A stretch of DNA of 64,000 nucleotides from Enterococcus innesii (GCA_018982785.1 JAHHEN010000002.1:5001-69000); one strand, 5' to 3'; shown: positions 47,068-55,983, counted from the stretch's first letter. Notes: a model not told the origin generated them from the letters alone. Made by a program: numbers and translations.

Positions 47068-47823
47068 ATGATTGAGATCAAGAATCTGACGAAACAATAT
47101 GGACCAAAAAAAGCGTTGTCTGATCTTTCCCTGACGATCCGTCAAGGGGAGATCTTTGGCTTTCTGGGACACAACGGAGCAGGGAAGTCGACTACGATCA
47201 AAAGCTTAGTGAGTATTTTGCAGCCAACGAGTGGAGAAATCTATTTTGATGGTCAATCCCTCGTGGAACATCGGGAAGCGATAAAAAAACAAATTGCTTA
47301 TGTGCCGGACACGCCAGATTTGTTTTTACAGCTAACGGCAGGGGAGTATTGGGACTTGATTGCCGCAGCGTATGAGGTGCCAGCAGCGGAAAAGGCCGAG
47401 CGTTTGCAAAAATTAGGGCGCTTGTTTGATATGCTGTCTCATGAAGAAGAGACCATCGCCAGCTTTTCCCATGGAATGCGGCAAAAAACACTGCTGATTG
47501 GGGCATTGATCCCCGATCCAGACATTTGGATCTTGGATGAACCATTACAAGGCTTAGATCCCCAAGCGGCGTATGATTTAAAAGAAATGATGAAACAGCA
47601 CGCTGCCAAGGGCAAGACCGTGATTTTTTCCACCCATGTCTTGGACACCGCCCAGCAGTTGTGTGATCAATTGGCGATTTTGAAAAAAGGCGAGCTACTG
47701 TACAATGGCTCAGTGGCAGATTTGCTGGCACAGCATCCGTCGCTTTCTTTGGAAACGATCTATCTGCAAATGACTGGGAGAAGTCAAGAAGAAGCGATTC
47801 TTGCAGAAGCGGAGGAAGCGTAG
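47068..47823 (+). CDS. ABC-2 type transporter ATPase
   Basis: 251 residues with Walker A GHNGAGKSTTIKSL, signature SHGMRQK and Walker B IWILDEPLQGLDP. RBS AAGGAGG before ATG. It abuts the permease gene (TAGATG), forming an exporter of unknown substrate. It resembles EcsA but is a distinct system. Confidence 0.92.
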   Translation: MIEIKNLTKQYGPKKALSDLSLTIRQGEIFGFLGHNGAGKSTTIKSLVSILQPTSGEIYFDGQSLVEHREAIKKQIAYVPDTPDLFLQLTAGEYWDLIAAAYEVPAAEKAERLQKLGRLFDMLSHEEETIASFSHGMRQKTLLIGALIPDPDIWILDEPLQGLDPQAAYDLKEMMKQHAAKGKTVIFSTHVLDTAQQLCDQLAILKKGELLYNGSVADLLAQHPSLSLETIYLQMTGRSQEEAILAEAEEA

Positions 47824-49404
47824 ATGCGAAAACAACAATTTCTGACGCTGACCTCCGTTAATTTGCGGTATGCCAATCCCCAACTAACAGACAAAGCCCG
47901 CAAAAAAGGCAAGGCTGGTTCGACCTTGACCAGTTATTTGTTGTTTCAATATGCGCTTTCTGGGGTAGTGTTTTTGCTCGTCTATGGGTTGACGATGATC
48001 ACATTGGATTTTAGTCAGATGCCGGGATTTTTTACCGCTTATGTCGCTTTGTTCGGGATTTTAGGCTTTTCCCAAGGGATTTCGTCCATTTACAATGTCT
48101 TTTTCGAGAGTCAAGATCTGCCAGCGTATTTGCCGCTGCCCTTTCGACAGAGTGAAATTTTTCTGGCAAAAATCGTGGTGGTATTTCTCACCGTTGCGCC
48201 GTTTATTTTTCCTCTGTTGGTCTTATTTCTCCTGACAGGGATTCGGGCAAACGTCTTTTTCTTGCTGACGATCTTATGGGCGTTTTTGCTGTTCGGCTTG
48301 TTTTTAGTCTTGATCTTCAGCATTTGCAGCTTGATCGTCTTCAGCCTGACGCGGACCAAGATTTTCTTGAAGCATAAAAAGTTGGTCACTAGTTTATTGC
48401 TAGTCGTGACGATGCTGGTTGTTGTGATCGGGGTTTTAATGATGAATCAGGTGAATACTTATGAGACAGACGTGGTAGACCGAGGAGCGATCAGCTTTTT
48501 ATTGCCCTTTTATTATGTGATGGTGGCGCCGTTTCAAACAACTGGTTTGCTTAGCTTGCTAGGGATCATCGCCACAGCAGGCGTGTTGCTTTTTGCCCTC
48601 TATCGGTTGATCTTGCCGAAGTTTTATGAGCAAGTGGCAGCTGCGGCGCCCAACCAAGGAAGTGTTCGCCGAAAGCATAAACCCAATCAAGGCTTGGGCC
48701 AGCTGTTGTTTAATTACAACTCGCAGTTGATCCGAGATCCGAATTTGATTATGCAAGTCTTTTCTTCTTCGTTGCTGATGCCCATCATTTTCTTAGTGTC
48801 CTTTGTGTTTACAGGAGCGATTCAGTTAAGTGAATTGGATGAGCGGTTTATCGGTGTCGTTTTTGTGGCAGGGATCGCCTTGGCAGCATTGATGGTCAAC
48901 CCGACTTCTTTTATCAGTAATTTGATCTCACTGGATCAGGAGAATTTCTTGTTTGTCCGCTCCTTGCCGCTATCGATGAAGCGCTACTTGCGGGAAAAAT
49001 TCCGCTTTGGGGTCGTTTTGCAGCTGAGCTTAACGGCAGTCATCGTGCTGGCAGCAGTCCTTCTGTTCAAAATGCCGCTGATTTTGGCTGTCTCTTTTCT
49101 AATCGGGGCACTTTGGAGCAGTTTTCTTTTGTGCTTGAAATATTTTGCTCGTGATTATCGATTGCTGCTTTTGGATTGGACCAATATCAGTCAATTATTT
49201 ACGAGAGGGGCGGGGAGTCTTGGGTTAGCCATTGGAACGATCGCAACGCTGTTTCTTTCCGTCATTGTTATTATCCTTTATGGCTTTGCTGCAACTTCGG
49301 TTGATTTTTGGTTATTGAATGGTCCGGTTTTCTTCGTGATCCTCTTGACCAGCGGCCTCTGGATAGCCCATTATCAATACAGATTTTGGCGTCGTTTTTC
49401 CTAA
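47824..49404 (+). CDS. ABC transporter permease
   Basis: 526 residues, with about 12 hydrophobic segments (for example FLTVAPFIFPLLVLFLLTGI and LLLVVTMLVVVIGVLMM). It begins 1 nt after the ATPase stop. I cannot assign a substrate; the pair is a Firmicutes-type exporter of uncertain role. The stop codon sits in the loop of the terminator. Confidence 0.88.
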   Translation: MRKQQFLTLTSVNLRYANPQLTDKARKKGKAGSTLTSYLLFQYALSGVVFLLVYGLTMITLDFSQMPGFFTAYVALFGILGFSQGISSIYNVFFESQDLPAYLPLPFRQSEIFLAKIVVVFLTVAPFIFPLLVLFLLTGIRANVFFLLTILWAFLLFGLFLVLIFSICSLIVFSLTRTKIFLKHKKLVTSLLLVVTMLVVVIGVLMMNQVNTYETDVVDRGAISFLLPFYYVMVAPFQTTGLLSLLGIIATAGVLLFALYRLILPKFYEQVAAAAPNQGSVRRKHKPNQGLGQLLFNYNSQLIRDPNLIMQVFSSSLLMPIIFLVSFVFTGAIQLSELDERFIGVVFVAGIALAALMVNPTSFISNLISLDQENFLFVRSLPLSMKRYLREKFRFGVVLQLSLTAVIVLAAVLLFKMPLILAVSFLIGALWSSFLLCLKYFARDYRLLLLDWTNISQLFTRGAGSLGLAIGTIATLFLSVIVIILYGFAATSVDFWLLNGPVFFVILLTSGLWIAHYQYRFWRRFS

Positions 49405-49427
49405 GGGAAACGACGCTTTGCTTTTTT
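49389..49427 (+). terminator. Terminator of the ABC-2 pair
   Basis: GCGTCGTTT and AAACGACGC pair around the permease stop codon, followed by a T-rich tail. Confidence 0.8.
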
Positions 49428-49477
49428 ATTAAACGACGGGTAAATTGACTATTTATTCAGAAAATTCAGAAAAACTA

Positions 49478-49506
49478 TTTACAATCAAAAGGAAACATGG
49501 TTAGAT
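49478..49506 (+). promoter_or_regulatory. Promoter of a candidate small RNA
   Basis: TTTACA, 17-nt spacer, TTAGAT. A dyad ATAGG-AGTA-CCTAT (49505-49518) overlaps the -10 and start point and could be an operator. Confidence 0.65.
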
Positions 49507-49512
49507 AGGAGT

Positions 49513-49646
49513 ACCTATTACTTTGCTTTCATTTTTTGCTGTACAAGTTTGGATAACCGACTTGTCAAAGAGCTGTGACCAAAGGCAAAAAGACCAATGA
49601 GACCTAAGTGCTCGTTGCCTCTTTTGCTTTTGTCACGGTTTTTTTT
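49513..49646 (+). ncRNA. Candidate structured small RNA, unassigned
   Basis: About 134 nt with no convincing ORF. The first hairpin pairs ACAAGT with ACTTGT (49543-49565). A long 3' hairpin closes GTGAC/GTCAC at 49575-49636 with inner GGCAAAAAG/CTTTTGC and AATGAG/CTCGTT stems, and ends in T8. With the promoter upstream it forms a separate transcription unit convergent with usp. No family recognised. Confidence 0.55.
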
Positions 49647-49650
49647 GCAC

Positions 49651-49677
49651 AAAAAAACCTGCCGTTCGTCGGCAGGT
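49651..49677 (-). terminator. usp terminator
   Basis: On the minus strand ACCTGCCG/CGGCAGGT with T7. Confidence 0.92.
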
Positions 49678-49687
49678 CGTCTCACTA

Positions 49688-50182
49688 TCAAGCTTTGGTG
49701 TGGTCTTTTTCTGGGATTTTGTTTTCTAGATCTGTCCGTACAACTAACACATCACAGCCAGCATGGCGAATGACATACTCAGACACAGAACCGATAAAGA
49801 TTCGTTCCACGGCATTTAACCCAGTGGCACCGATCATAATCAAATCGATGTCGTGATCTTCGGGCAATTGTTTGGCAATGATCGGTTTTGGCGAGCCATA
49901 TTCGATCACTGTTTTGACAGCAGTTACTTGGTGTTTGCGAGCATAATCCTCATAGTCTTTCAAGGTTTGTTTGGCCATTTCGGTTGCTTGCTCAGCAAGC
50001 ATGCCGTCAAAAGAAGAAACGGTTTGAAAGGCCCGAGTGTCGATCACATGTGCTAAAACTAATTCAGAATCATTCCGCTGTGCCACGTTCACGGCTTTTT
50101 TGAAGGCTAATTCGGACTCGCTGGACCCATCGACGGCTACCATGATTCGTTGATATTGTTGTAACATAAGAAACACTCCCAT
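49688..50182 (-). CDS. usp: Universal stress protein (UspA family)
   Basis: 164 residues; start near YQRIMVAVDGSSESELAFKKA, ATP-binding MIGATGLNAVERIFIGSVSEYVIRHAGCDVLVVR (G-2x-G-9x-G[S] pattern). Cytoplasmic stress protein. ATG 50167 (MLQQYQRI) may be the start instead of the upstream codon. Together with the small membrane gene before it and the 6S RNA it forms the lacto-usp locus. Confidence 0.92.
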   Translation of the reverse strand: MGVFLMLQQYQRIMVAVDGSSESELAFKKAVNVAQRNDSELVLAHVIDTRAFQTVSSFDGMLAEQATEMAKQTLKDYEDYARKHQVTAVKTVIEYGSPKPIIAKQLPEDHDIDLIMIGATGLNAVERIFIGSVSEYVIRHAGCDVLVVRTDLENKIPEKDHTKA

Positions 50183-50231
50183 CTGTTATCTTCTACTTTT
50201 ATTGTAATGCTTTTTTCTGGAAAAAGAAAAC

Positions 50232-50522
50232 CTAATCTTCCTTTTTTTTCATTTTTTGTGCCAGCAAGATGCTGAAAGATGCGGAAGAGAGCAGCAGCAA
50301 AGCCAAATAAAACAAGGCAATCAGCTCTCTATCGACAAAGCCCACAACCAATGCCACTACGCCTAAAAGGAAATGAATGAGGCTATAGGTTTTTAAGAAG
50401 ACTTTATTCGCCTCAGTAGTAGGGATCAAAGTGAAAAAAATCGCTTGTTTGGCATAAAGCAAATAACTGGTGCCGAATAATACCAGTGCCACGATCGTAA
50501 ATAATAGAAGAATCATAAACAT
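50232..50522 (-). CDS. Small membrane protein upstream of usp
   Basis: 96 residues with three predicted TM segments (about 2-24, 44-64, 67-88) and a basic tail KMKKKED. It is the hypothetical gene that accompanies usp in the lacto-usp arrangement of lactic acid bacteria. Function unknown. 49 bp before usp, same strand. Confidence 0.8.
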   Translation of the reverse strand: MFMILLLFTIVALVLFGTSYLLYAKQAIFFTLIPTTEANKVFLKTYSLIHFLLGVVALVVGFVDRELIALFYLALLLLSSASFSILLAQKMKKKED

Positions 50523-50639
50523 ACGCCATCCTGTCCTAAGTTGATAGGTTTAGTATAGCGAACCCTAGAAAGAATAGCAAAAGCCACCTTTACTTTGATA
50601 TCGGAGAAGGACGTTACCTGATTTCTATCGGCTAGAAAA

Positions 50640-50885
50640 CGCAAAAAAGCCATCTGTTAAAAACAGATGGCACATTCTAAAAAGAATGGGTAATATCCGT
50701 TGATGCCGTTCTTTTTCCCATAGTATTGATCCCGCAAATTCTAGCAGGTGGGTTCCACGGTCTAAGCTTCGAACTACCAAAGGAAAAGGCATGTTACCAG
50801 CATTGACACAAGACGGATCCCAAGATATCAATAAAAATGTTCGGTCAACACACAAAAGGGACAACTCGTACATCACAGAATTCCC
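50640..50885 (-). ncRNA. ssrS: 6S RNA (lacto-usp RNA)
   Basis: An ORF-free minus-strand unit between rarA and the small-membrane-protein/usp pair. This is the position described for the lacto-usp motif, thought to be 6S RNA, and rarA is a frequent 6S neighbour. It has its own promoter and ends at a hairpin GCCATCTGTT/AACAGATGGC plus T6. GGGTGGG near the 5' end can pair with CCCACCT about 125 nt later. 6S RNA binds sigma-70 RNA polymerase in stationary phase. I did not fold the whole molecule; the exact ends are estimates. Confidence 0.75.
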
Positions 50886-52246
50886 ACCCTTATAGTAGCA
50901 TAGGAATGACGAAGGTGCAATAAAGTTGTTTGAAAACGATACCAAAAAGTCGCTATTTTTTTTAAGTACCTAGTTTTTTTCTTTCGCTGCTGCAATTGTT
51001 GGTACCGTTGACCTAAGGCTTGCTCATATTTACCGGTGGCTTTTGGTTGGTAATAATGAGTATTTTTCAGCTTATCAGGTAAGTATTGCTGATCGACCCA
51101 GGCATCATCAAAATTATGCGGGTATTGATAGCCAACACCCCGATTCAAGCTTTCGGCACCTTTGTAATGACTGTCTCGTAAATGATCCGGGACATCGCCA
51201 GCTTTGCAGCTGCGAATATCTGCGATCGCTGCATCCAATGCCATGTAGGCAGAGTTGGATTTGGGTGACAGACATAGATCGACCACTGTATCGGCTAACG
51301 GAATCCGAGCTTCCGGTAAGCCCAAACGTTCAGCGGCTAACACAGCATTGACGGTTCGAGCAGCGGCTGCTGGGTTAGCTAAACCGATGTCTTCATAGCC
51401 GATGACCATCAAGCGCCGACAAATGATCGCCAGATCGCCTGCCTCTACTAAACGACCTAAGTAATGCAGCGCACCATCCACATCACTGCCACGAATCGAT
51501 TTTTGAAAAGCAGAGATCACATCATAGTGCGCATCCCCATCTTTATCGTGGGTCAATGCTTTACGCTGTACGCACTCTTCGATGATTTCTAAGGTCAAAT
51601 GAATAATGCCGTCTGGTCCTTTTGGTGTGGAACGGGCAGCGAGTTCTAAGCCATTTAGCGCACTTCGTAAATCACCGTTGGTCGCTCGCGAGAGATGCAA
51701 GCGGGCATCATCGGTCAATACGATGGTTTCTGATCCAAGTCCGCGAGTTTCATCTGCTAAGGCTTGATCAATGGCGGTCAAAATATCTTCTTCTTGGAGC
51801 GGTTTGACTTCAAAAATCTGTGTCCGACTGCGAATCGCTGGATTGATCGTAATGTAGGGATTTTCCGTTGTGGCACCGATCATAATGATCTTGCCGCTTT
51901 CTAAATGGGGCAGTAAAAAGTCTTGTTTTGTCTTGTCTAGTCGATGGACTTCATCCAGCAATAAAATGACAGTACCGCTCATTTTGGCTTCCTCTGCCAC
52001 GATTTGCAGGTCTTTTTTTGTATCTGTGGCGGCGTTCAGCATGCGAAACGCATAGCGTGTCGAGCCGGCGATCGCACTGGCAATGCTGGTTTTTCCGGTT
52101 CCCGGCGGTCCGTATAGGATCATCGAAGAAAGCATTTTGGCTTCGACCATTCGGCGAATGATTTTCCCCGGGCCAACCAAATGCTGCTGTCCGACGACTT
52201 CATCTAAGTTCCGTGGCCGCATTCGATAAGCAAGTGGCTGCTGCAT
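50873..52246 (-). CDS. rarA: Replication-associated recombination protein RarA (MgsA)
   Basis: AAA+ ATPase acting at stalled forks. Walker A GPPGTGKTSIASAIA, Walker B ILLLDEVHRLDK, sensor IGATTENPYITINPAIRSR; the C-terminal tetramerisation part has GYEDIGLANPAAA and RGVGYQYPHNFD. As read it is 457 residues, but the last 30 lie over the 6S promoter and look unnatural. One base less in the run 50974-50980 would end it at 50962 with RKKKLGT, 427 residues, which fits the family. Start ATG 52246 after AGGAGAGG. Confidence 0.92.
   Translation of the reverse strand: MQQPLAYRMRPRNLDEVVGQQHLVGPGKIIRRMVEAKMLSSMILYGPPGTGKTSIASAIAGSTRYAFRMLNAATDTKKDLQIVAEEAKMSGTVILLLDEVHRLDKTKQDFLLPHLESGKIIMIGATTENPYITINPAIRSRTQIFEVKPLQEEDILTAIDQALADETRGLGSETIVLTDDARLHLSRATNGDLRSALNGLELAARSTPKGPDGIIHLTLEIIEECVQRKALTHDKDGDAHYDVISAFQKSIRGSDVDGALHYLGRLVEAGDLAIICRRLMVIGYEDIGLANPAAAARTVNAVLAAERLGLPEARIPLADTVVDLCLSPKSNSAYMALDAAIADIRSCKAGDVPDHLRDSHYKGAESLNRGVGYQYPHNFDDAWVDQQYLPDKLKNTHYYQPKATGKYEQALGQRYQQLQQRKKKTRYLKKIATFWYRFQTTLLHLRHSYATIRVGIL
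50892..50920 (-). promoter_or_regulatory. Promoter of 6S RNA
   Basis: TTGCAC, 17-nt spacer, TACTAT on the minus strand. Confidence 0.8.
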
Positions 52247-52462
52247 AAAACGATCCTCTCCTTTTCCTGTAAGTATAACATAAGAACGTACATTCTCATA
52301 AACAAGCTGATTTGCGCCCTTACGGAAACAAAAGGGCCCTTATTTTCCACTCAGTCAGCAAAAATCAGGTTCGTTGAAAAGAAATCGTTGAGATCGTCGT
52401 AACTCTGTAGTCAAAGATAGTAAGTTCGCCGAGAATTGTGTAGAATAAAGAGGGTGATGAGA

Positions 52463-53083
52463 ATGGATGAATTAATGGCACTTTTTGCGACACAGCCGAC
52501 AACGACCATCGCACGTGCCTTATTAGGGATGTATTTGGAACATGAGACCCCAGTAGGAACAGTAGGTGGGTATATCGTGGATTGTGAAGCGTATTTAGGT
52601 CCCGATGATCTGGCGGCTCATAGTGTGGGCATGCGAAACACACCAAGGGTTCGGGCGATGTATCAGGAACCCGGCACGATTTATTTATATACGATGCATA
52701 CGCATCGAATCGTCAACTTTATTACGCAACCAAAAGGCATCCCACAAGGAATCATGATTCGCGGGCTAGAACCGGTGGATGGGATTGACTTGATGGAACA
52801 ACAGCGACAAAAAACGGGACCGGATGTAGCCAATGGCCCCGGGAAACTAGTGCAGGCACTACAAATTCCAGCTGAGCTTTACGGCGAATCGATTTTTACG
52901 AGTCCGCTGCATTTGGTTCCTGAGCGCCGACGTACCCCGAAAGAAATTTTGGCATTGCCTCGGATCGGTATCCCGAACAAAGGGGAATGGACCCAGATGC
53001 CGCTTCGTTTTGCAGTGGCTGGCAATCCTTATTTGACAAATATACGAAAAACCGCTGTTCAGCAAGACCATGGATGGTGTTAA
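52463..53083 (+). CDS. 3-methyladenine DNA glycosylase (AAG/MPG family)
   Basis: 206 residues of the alkyladenine glycosylase family, which removes alkylated purines from DNA. Visible are GGYIVDCEAYLGPDDLAAHS with the catalytic Glu, YLYTMHTHRIVNF, MIRGLEPVDG and NGPGKLVQAL. ATG 52463 follows AGAGGGTGATGAG; ATG 52457 is too close to that site. It is followed directly by the DUF3013 gene. Confidence 0.92.
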   Translation: MDELMALFATQPTTTIARALLGMYLEHETPVGTVGGYIVDCEAYLGPDDLAAHSVGMRNTPRVRAMYQEPGTIYLYTMHTHRIVNFITQPKGIPQGIMIRGLEPVDGIDLMEQQRQKTGPDVANGPGKLVQALQIPAELYGESIFTSPLHLVPERRRTPKEILALPRIGIPNKGEWTQMPLRFAVAGNPYLTNIRKTAVQQDHGWC

Positions 53084-53099
53084 GAAAGAAGGAATAGTG

Positions 53100-53587
53100 A
53101 TGGCGAAATAAACGATATTGACTTACTTAGATCAGCGATTAACAAAAAAATCACCGACTATGATGTGGCGATCGATTGGGATGCCAAAAATCATACCATC
53201 GAATTGGTGCTGCGCTTGTTTGCCGAAAATCCTCACCACGTGCAGATCGACGATGCACAAGGTGTAGCATCAGAAGAAGCGATCATTGAATTTGAAGATG
53301 GGATTTTGCTGTATGATCCACAAAAATCAACGTTTGATGAAGAAGATTATTTAGCAACGATCCCTTATGCAGGGAAAAAAGGGATTCAAAAAGCGTTGTT
53401 AGACGGATTGGTTGATTACATTCAAGAAATTTTAGAGGAAGGCCAAAGCGATCTGCTTGATTTCTTGAACGATGACAGTGAAGAAGCGATCTTTGAATTG
53501 CGATTCAACGAAGAAGCATTTGTGGAGAAAATGACGAACTATCAAGCCGGGGCTGGGGAAACCATGATCCCGTACCCTAGTTACTAA
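53100..53587 (+). CDS. DUF3013-family protein, frameshift and early stop
   Basis: Acidic cytoplasmic protein of about 162 residues upstream of prmA, as in other enterococci. The open part (53165-53587) has VAIDWDAKNHTIELVLRLF and IIEFEDGILLYDP. Upstream, ATG 53100 (site AAGAAGGA) reads MAK, then TAA, then TILTYLDQRLTKK in the same frame up to an A7 run (53144-53150), where one more A joins KKITDYDVAID. So there is one indel and one T-for-A-like stop at codon 4. Sequence error or a damaged gene; I lean to error. Confidence 0.75.
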
Positions 53588-53598
53588 GGAGAACGAAC

Positions 53599-54546
53599 AT
53601 GAAGTGGAATGAAGTAACCGTAGCGACAGCTAGCGAAGCAGTGGAAGCAGTCGCCAATATTTTAATGGAACACGGAGCAAGTGGGGTAGCGATCGAGGAC
53701 GTTTTAGATATCGAAAATTTTAAAAGCGATGCATATGGCGAAATTTTGGATAAAGAAACCTATACAACCTTAGAAGAAGGCGCCCAAGTCAGTGCCTATT
53801 TCCCAGAGACGATCTTTTTACCAGAAGTGCTGCCGACGATCAAAGCAGCCATTGACTGTCTGCCAGAGTATGGTTTGGCGATCGGCAAAAACATCATCAC
53901 AACGAGCGAGGTCGTGGAAGAAGCATGGGCAACGGCCTGGAAAAAATATTACCATCCAGTCCGTATCTCCCGCTATCTGACGATCGTGCCGAGCTGGGAA
54001 AACTATCAACCGCTGCAAGAAGAGGAAAAGATCATCACCCTTGATCCGGGAATGGCTTTTGGGACCGGCACACATCCTACAACACGGTTGACATTACAAG
54101 CCCTAGAAGTCTACTTGCGAGGCGGTGAAACCGTCTTAGATGTCGGGACGGGCTCAGGCGTGTTGAGTATCGCCAGTAAATATTTAGGTGCCAAAGACGT
54201 GTTCGCTTATGATCTAGATGAAGTCGCTGTGAGGTCCGCCCAAGAAAATATGGCGATGAACCCTATTGCTCACGATGTGACTGTCCAAGCCAATGACCTT
54301 TTGCAAGGAGTGACAGTCCCTGCTGATCTTATCGTTGCCAATATTTTAGCGGACATCATTTTATTGATGATCCCTGATGCGTGGCGTCTATTGAAGCAAG
54401 AAGGCACCTTGATCGTTTCTGGGATTATTGAGACGAAAAAACAATTAGTGATCGATGCCATGATCGCACAAGGCTTTGAGATCGATCAATTGTTCAATCA
54501 AAAAGATTGGTATGCGATCGCCTTTAAAAAACCAGAGGTAGAGTAA
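53599..54546 (+). CDS. prmA: Ribosomal protein L11 methyltransferase
   Basis: 315 residues; N-terminal substrate domain, then DPGMAFGTGTHPTTRL, SAM motif VLDVGTGSGVLSIAS and NILADIILLM. Trimethylates L11. ATG 53599 after AAGGAGAA. 1 nt before rsmE. Confidence 0.96.
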   Translation: MKWNEVTVATASEAVEAVANILMEHGASGVAIEDVLDIENFKSDAYGEILDKETYTTLEEGAQVSAYFPETIFLPEVLPTIKAAIDCLPEYGLAIGKNIITTSEVVEEAWATAWKKYYHPVRISRYLTIVPSWENYQPLQEEEKIITLDPGMAFGTGTHPTTRLTLQALEVYLRGGETVLDVGTGSGVLSIASKYLGAKDVFAYDLDEVAVRSAQENMAMNPIAHDVTVQANDLLQGVTVPADLIVANILADIILLMIPDAWRLLKQEGTLIVSGIIETKKQLVIDAMIAQGFEIDQLFNQKDWYAIAFKKPEVE

Positions 54547-54547
54547 G

Positions 54548-55303
54548 ATGCAGCGATATTTTTTACAGGAGCCTTATGAAGCAAAAGCGGTGTTTGCCGT
54601 TTCGGGAGAACCTTTCCACCATATGATCCGAGTGATGCGCATGACGCCCGGCACGAAAGTCGGTTTAGTCTTTGAGGATCATTTGGCGATCATCGCCAAG
54701 ATCAAAGAGGCGGATGAAGAAACGGTTTACTTAGAGGAAGTCGAAAAAGAACAGCAGGACAAGGAATTGCCGCTGCAGGTCACGATCGCTAGCGGCTACC
54801 CGAAAGGCGACAAGCTGGACTTGATCGTTCAAAAAGGCACGGAACTGGGGGCAGCAGCCTTTATCGGTTTTCCTGCGCAAACTTCGGTCGTGAAATGGGA
54901 TCAAAAGAAGTTACAGAAAAAGCAGCAGCGGCTGCAAAAAATCGCCCAAGAAGCGGCGGAGCAATCCCAACGGCAGATCGCACCAGCCATCACACTGCTG
55001 GATAACGCCAAAGCATTTTGGCAAAGCCTCAGTCAGTATGATGCGGTCCTAGTGGCTTATGAAGAATCAGCCAAGCAAGGAGAAGCAGCGATGCTGCTGC
55101 AAGTGATCACCGCATTGCCCGTTGGTAGCAAAGTTTTAGCGATCTTTGGCCCAGAAGGCGGTCTGACCCCCTCCGAAATCGAAGAAGCCCAGGAAAACAA
55201 CGCCAAATTATGCGGGTTAGGCCCTCGGATTTTACGAACAGAAACAGCACCGTTTTATTTTTTAAGTGCTGTCAGTGTGCTAACGGAATTAAAGAGGATG
55301 TGA
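54548..55303 (+). CDS. rsmE: 16S rRNA m3U1498 methyltransferase
   Basis: 251 residues, SPOUT family with a PUA-like N-terminus (FHHMIRVMRMTPGTKV) and a knot region IFGPEGGLTPSEIEEA plus LGPRILRTETA. Forms the conserved prmA-rsmE pair, with a start 1 nt after the prmA stop. Confidence 0.95.
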   Translation: MQRYFLQEPYEAKAVFAVSGEPFHHMIRVMRMTPGTKVGLVFEDHLAIIAKIKEADEETVYLEEVEKEQQDKELPLQVTIASGYPKGDKLDLIVQKGTELGAAAFIGFPAQTSVVKWDQKKLQKKQQRLQKIAQEAAEQSQRQIAPAITLLDNAKAFWQSLSQYDAVLVAYEESAKQGEAAMLLQVITALPVGSKVLAIFGPEGGLTPSEIEEAQENNAKLCGLGPRILRTETAPFYFLSAVSVLTELKRM

Positions 55304-55307
55304 GTTG

Positions 55308-55973
55308 ATGAATAAGAACCAAGAAGCAATCAGTGTCCGTTTGTTGACGGCCGATCTGACCGACTGGGTCTTGAAGGATTTTATCAATCAATATAAGACG
55401 ACCTTAAAGGAAGTCGTCGTTTTGCCTAGTGCCATTCGACGGGCGAAAATCTTGGCACAAGGCTCTTCCCTACAAATCGGCGCAGTGATCGATTACCCCC
55501 TTGCCCAAGGAACATTGGCAAAGGTGGCGTTTGAAATCGGTCGGGCGTTTATGGAAGGCGCCGATTTTTTGGAAGTCTGGCTGCCAGCTTCTTCCTTCAT
55601 GGAAAATGATCGTGGCTTTGCGGAGCTGACTGAAACGATCCGCTCCTTGACCTTGACAGGAGGAGAGATCCGCTTAGCTGTGCAAACCGAGATCATGAAT
55701 GAATTGACGAAGATCCAAGTAGCACAACGCTTGAAAGAAGAAGCTTGGCCAAAGATTGTGTTAGGGCAAAAACAACCACTAGCAGAAGCATTGCATGACG
55801 TGAGCTTGTTTTCCTTAGATGGTGGCAGCCAACTGTCGATCCAGATCAATCCCGATACGGTCGATGAACAAGCTCTGGAAACATTACAGGCTGCTGGCGC
55901 TGAGAAAATCGGGCTCTCGTATCATATTTTTGAAGAATTGCTTAAGGACCAGCCAGCACCCGATATGCTTTGA
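55308..55973 (+). CDS. DeoC-like barrel protein, catalytic lysine not apparent
   Basis: 221 residues resembling deoxyribose-phosphate aldolase in the stretch AVIDYPLAQGTLAKVAFEIG and GADFLEVWLP, where true DeoC has a GFPxG and GADEIDMV pattern. The Schiff-base KTSTGF block of DeoC is not visible, so enzyme activity is doubtful. It follows rsmE within 5 nt (ATG 55308 after GAGTTG). Similar genes lie beside rsmE in enterococci. I name only the fold, not a function. Confidence 0.6.
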   Translation: MNKNQEAISVRLLTADLTDWVLKDFINQYKTTLKEVVVLPSAIRRAKILAQGSSLQIGAVIDYPLAQGTLAKVAFEIGRAFMEGADFLEVWLPASSFMENDRGFAELTETIRSLTLTGGEIRLAVQTEIMNELTKIQVAQRLKEEAWPKIVLGQKQPLAEALHDVSLFSLDGGSQLSIQINPDTVDEQALETLQAAGAEKIGLSYHIFEELLKDQPAPDML

Positions 55974-55983
55974 ACAACAGCGA

